This document shows, piece by piece, positions 19,413-21,554 of a stretch of DNA of 21,554 bases. The translations under genes and the position numbers were made by a program. Origin of the DNA: Lingula anatina (lineage: Eukaryota > Brachiopoda > Lingulata > Lingulida > Lingulidae); NCBI RefSeq assembly GCF_001039355.2, contig NW_019775655.1, positions 1-21,554 of the forward strand, in the 5' to 3' direction. The notes beneath the pieces were generated by a model. It did no database searches, was not told the origin of the DNA, and was given only the letters and a program-made list of their open reading frames with translations. Positions within the stretch are counted from its first letter, which is position 1, and each line of letters begins with the position of its first letter.

Positions 19413-21554
19413 ACTTTATGCTAACTAACCATAATATATATTGCTTAGTGTTAACCTCCATGCTTAGAAAACATTGAAAAGGAAAATTTTTAATTAAACA
19501 TGCATTCAACATTGTTTCTTTTCAATAAGCAGTCTTTATTTTTGAGGCTGTCCTGTTTGTCGCCCCTAGTGTGAATAATTTAATCTGGTCTCCAGCTTAC
19601 GGAGAGTTGTCAATGCGGGAAGGCGGAATCTAGTCATTTGTCGCAGAGAGCGTTGATTTTTTCCTGCACCTCGATGGAAGCATAGAGACAAGGGACAATT
19701 TGGGAGGACATGGCACTCGTACGTACGAATTTATTTTGTTTAAGATTGGCCGTGAATAGCTAAGATATCTAGCTCATTATTATATAGTACCCGTCCAACA
19801 TCTCGGCTCATATCAGTGAGTCATTACATTATATTTGCATGAAGCCGAAAAGTGCAGTGACAGTTGGGAATTATATAATTAATGCCTCCTTAATGTTAGC
19901 ACGTTGTACAGCTAAGCGTGACCTTACTGCAATACCTCTTAATAGTTATCTTCTCGGATACTAATGTAATGGGTCATTTTGAGGTTGATTAAGATAGCTT
20001 GCTCTTCCTGTTCTCTCTCGTGGTCTGCTTGACTGTTTCAAAATGCCATTAATATAGTCATTAGTTGATTATATTCATTTTAAGATTTTTTTTATTATAA
20101 AGTGAATGTATGGAGTTAATGAGATATATATTTGTAATATTTTGATCATCAGGATATGAAAAATGAAACAACTGTTTAAAATTTATGATAAATCAGGAAA
20201 TTTTATTTTTAATGTATTTCATACAAAAGCCCCATAAGTGTTCCCCTATAGTATACTGCCATCATTAACATTGTGTTTCATCACTGATCGTTTGTTCAGA
20301 GTACAGCAAACAAGCACTGTTTGTGTATTGATTAGTGATGAGTCTGAAATCAGCAGCAATCACCATTCCTTGTCCTGAATAATGAAATATATCTTATGTG
20401 CTGTGGTCTTTATGATAGTAATGTGATTTTATTGCCTCCTCTGTTAATAGGTAAAACTCTAAATTGGTAACATTTGAAGCCTTATTTCAGTAAAAAGACA
20501 TTATAGTCTCTAGCCACTCCAGTGTGGAGCTGCTGTAAGGTAATGATGCATGTAGTCATTTGATTACAATCATATCCTGCCAGAAATCAATGCTCAGTGT
20601 TATGAGACACAGCATCCACTCACAGTTCTGTAGACATGCTACGTACAGTAATTAAACAGCAAATTGAAAAAAAAAAGATTTATTACATTTCTCAGAACAT
20701 TGGTATGCTATACCTGAACAGAGAACTTGTAAGTTAAGAAGTTCAGTCAGATAGTGGATTTTTGAGAGAATGGGAGGTCAGCAAACGTGGGCGTGGTCCA
20801 GAGAAGATTGATATATTGCAACAATTCAAACAGACCTTGTAAATAAGAACAAATGACAACACAGAAACAATACGTCCAAAGAGGAATTAGTTTAAAAATG
20901 GAGCCATTTTGCATCAAGAAGATAGGAAAATTTACGAAACTTAAGGAGTATATAATTGCTACTAATACATGTCAAGTGCAATTCTAAAGATCTTTTAAAT
21001 ATACAGAACACACAGTTATTTTCACTGTCAACTATTTGAATTTTTTCTTGATCAGTAAAAACCTGCCCCCCCCCAAACTGGAGAGCAAGATACTAGTAGA
21101 AGGCTATCAAACATATACTAGTCGACACATTGCTCACAGGAGACTGGTGCTTTATCAGGGGGCTGCCAAATTTGCTGTAATGTTCTTTTACAGTAGTCAT
21201 CTTAGTATCTTAAGTAAAGAATTGAGCCATAGTTTTGTATTCTAATATCATACTTGGATAAATGATCTGTAGTGTGTAATCTAATTGAAGGTATGGTAGC
21301 AGTGATAATGGCCTGTTACAGGAATGTGTGATGATGCATCTACTGAACAATGTCAGTGGCAAGTTTTAAGGGGGGGATGCCAGAGGGATCCTGATGCACT
21401 CCCTTCGATTTCTGAAAAAAATCACACCAATGGTCCCTGCTTGAAATTAGATTTTTTACTAGCTGAATTATAGTTATAAACCATACTAAATGGCACCGTT
21501 TGCCCTCTTAAACCAAAAATTTTCGGGACCCCAAAACCCATGTAAAGGGGGGAG
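19413..21554. other. Region upstream of EFHC1 without a recognised gene
   Basis: No exon of a known family is visible on either strand. The stretch 19560-19740 is less AT-rich and contains ATGGCACTC before GTACGT (19710-19724), which could be a tiny first exon of a divergent plus-strand gene, but nothing downstream supports it. The remainder is AT-rich, with A- and C-runs near 20670 and 21067. It may be intergenic or the first intron of a gene extending past the right edge. Confidence 0.5.

Noticed and set aside
19710-19724. ATGGCACTC before GTACGT as the first exon of a divergent gene
   Set aside because: The frame closes after 17 codons unless spliced, and no matching acceptor exon with a recognisable product was found before the window ends.

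Overview
The window is animal nuclear DNA: AT-rich, with small exons split by GT-AG introns, and no bacterial or viral gene organisation. I rebuilt the gene models by hand from splice sites and protein-family motifs, working from memory of the human proteins. The style (AT-rich introns, minisatellites, a MITE, compact neighbouring genes) suits an aquatic invertebrate such as a mollusc or another bilaterian; I cannot name the species.

Three protein-coding genes can be supported. (1) Archease (human ZBTB8OS), the RTCB tRNA-ligase cofactor, lies on the minus strand in seven exons (3237-6600, 156 aa). (2) An IQCC-like IQ-motif protein lies on the plus strand in four exons (10468-13790, 502 aa). 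(3) EFHC1, a DM10/EF-hand ciliary microtubule protein, lies on the minus strand in eleven exons (14491-19259, 641 aa, close to the human length). Archease and IQCC are head to head with only 74 bp between their ATGs. IQCC and EFHC1 are convergent.

Layout: 1-1596 holds no gene I recognise. 1597-3288 is an array of about 17 units of roughly 103 bp, and its unit includes the last ~16 codons and stop of archease. 3237-6600 is archease. 3490-7281 is repeated almost perfectly at 7283-11074 (offset 3793), with a single unresolved base (n) exactly at the junction. The repeat creates a second archease copy without its last exon and a second IQCC exon 1; it looks more like an unmerged assembly overlap than a true duplication. 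11350-13790 is the rest of IQCC. 13791-14490 is the shared 3' region. 14491-19259 is EFHC1, with an RFX X-box/forkhead composite just upstream. 19413-21554 has no recognisable gene.

Most notable: the minisatellite built from the archease gene end, which probably forms much of its 3' UTR; the 3.8-kb repeat with an n at its joint; the two kappaB-type motifs in the 74-bp bidirectional promoter; a 258-bp foldback MITE with TTA target duplications in an archease intron; and the ciliary promoter signature of EFHC1.
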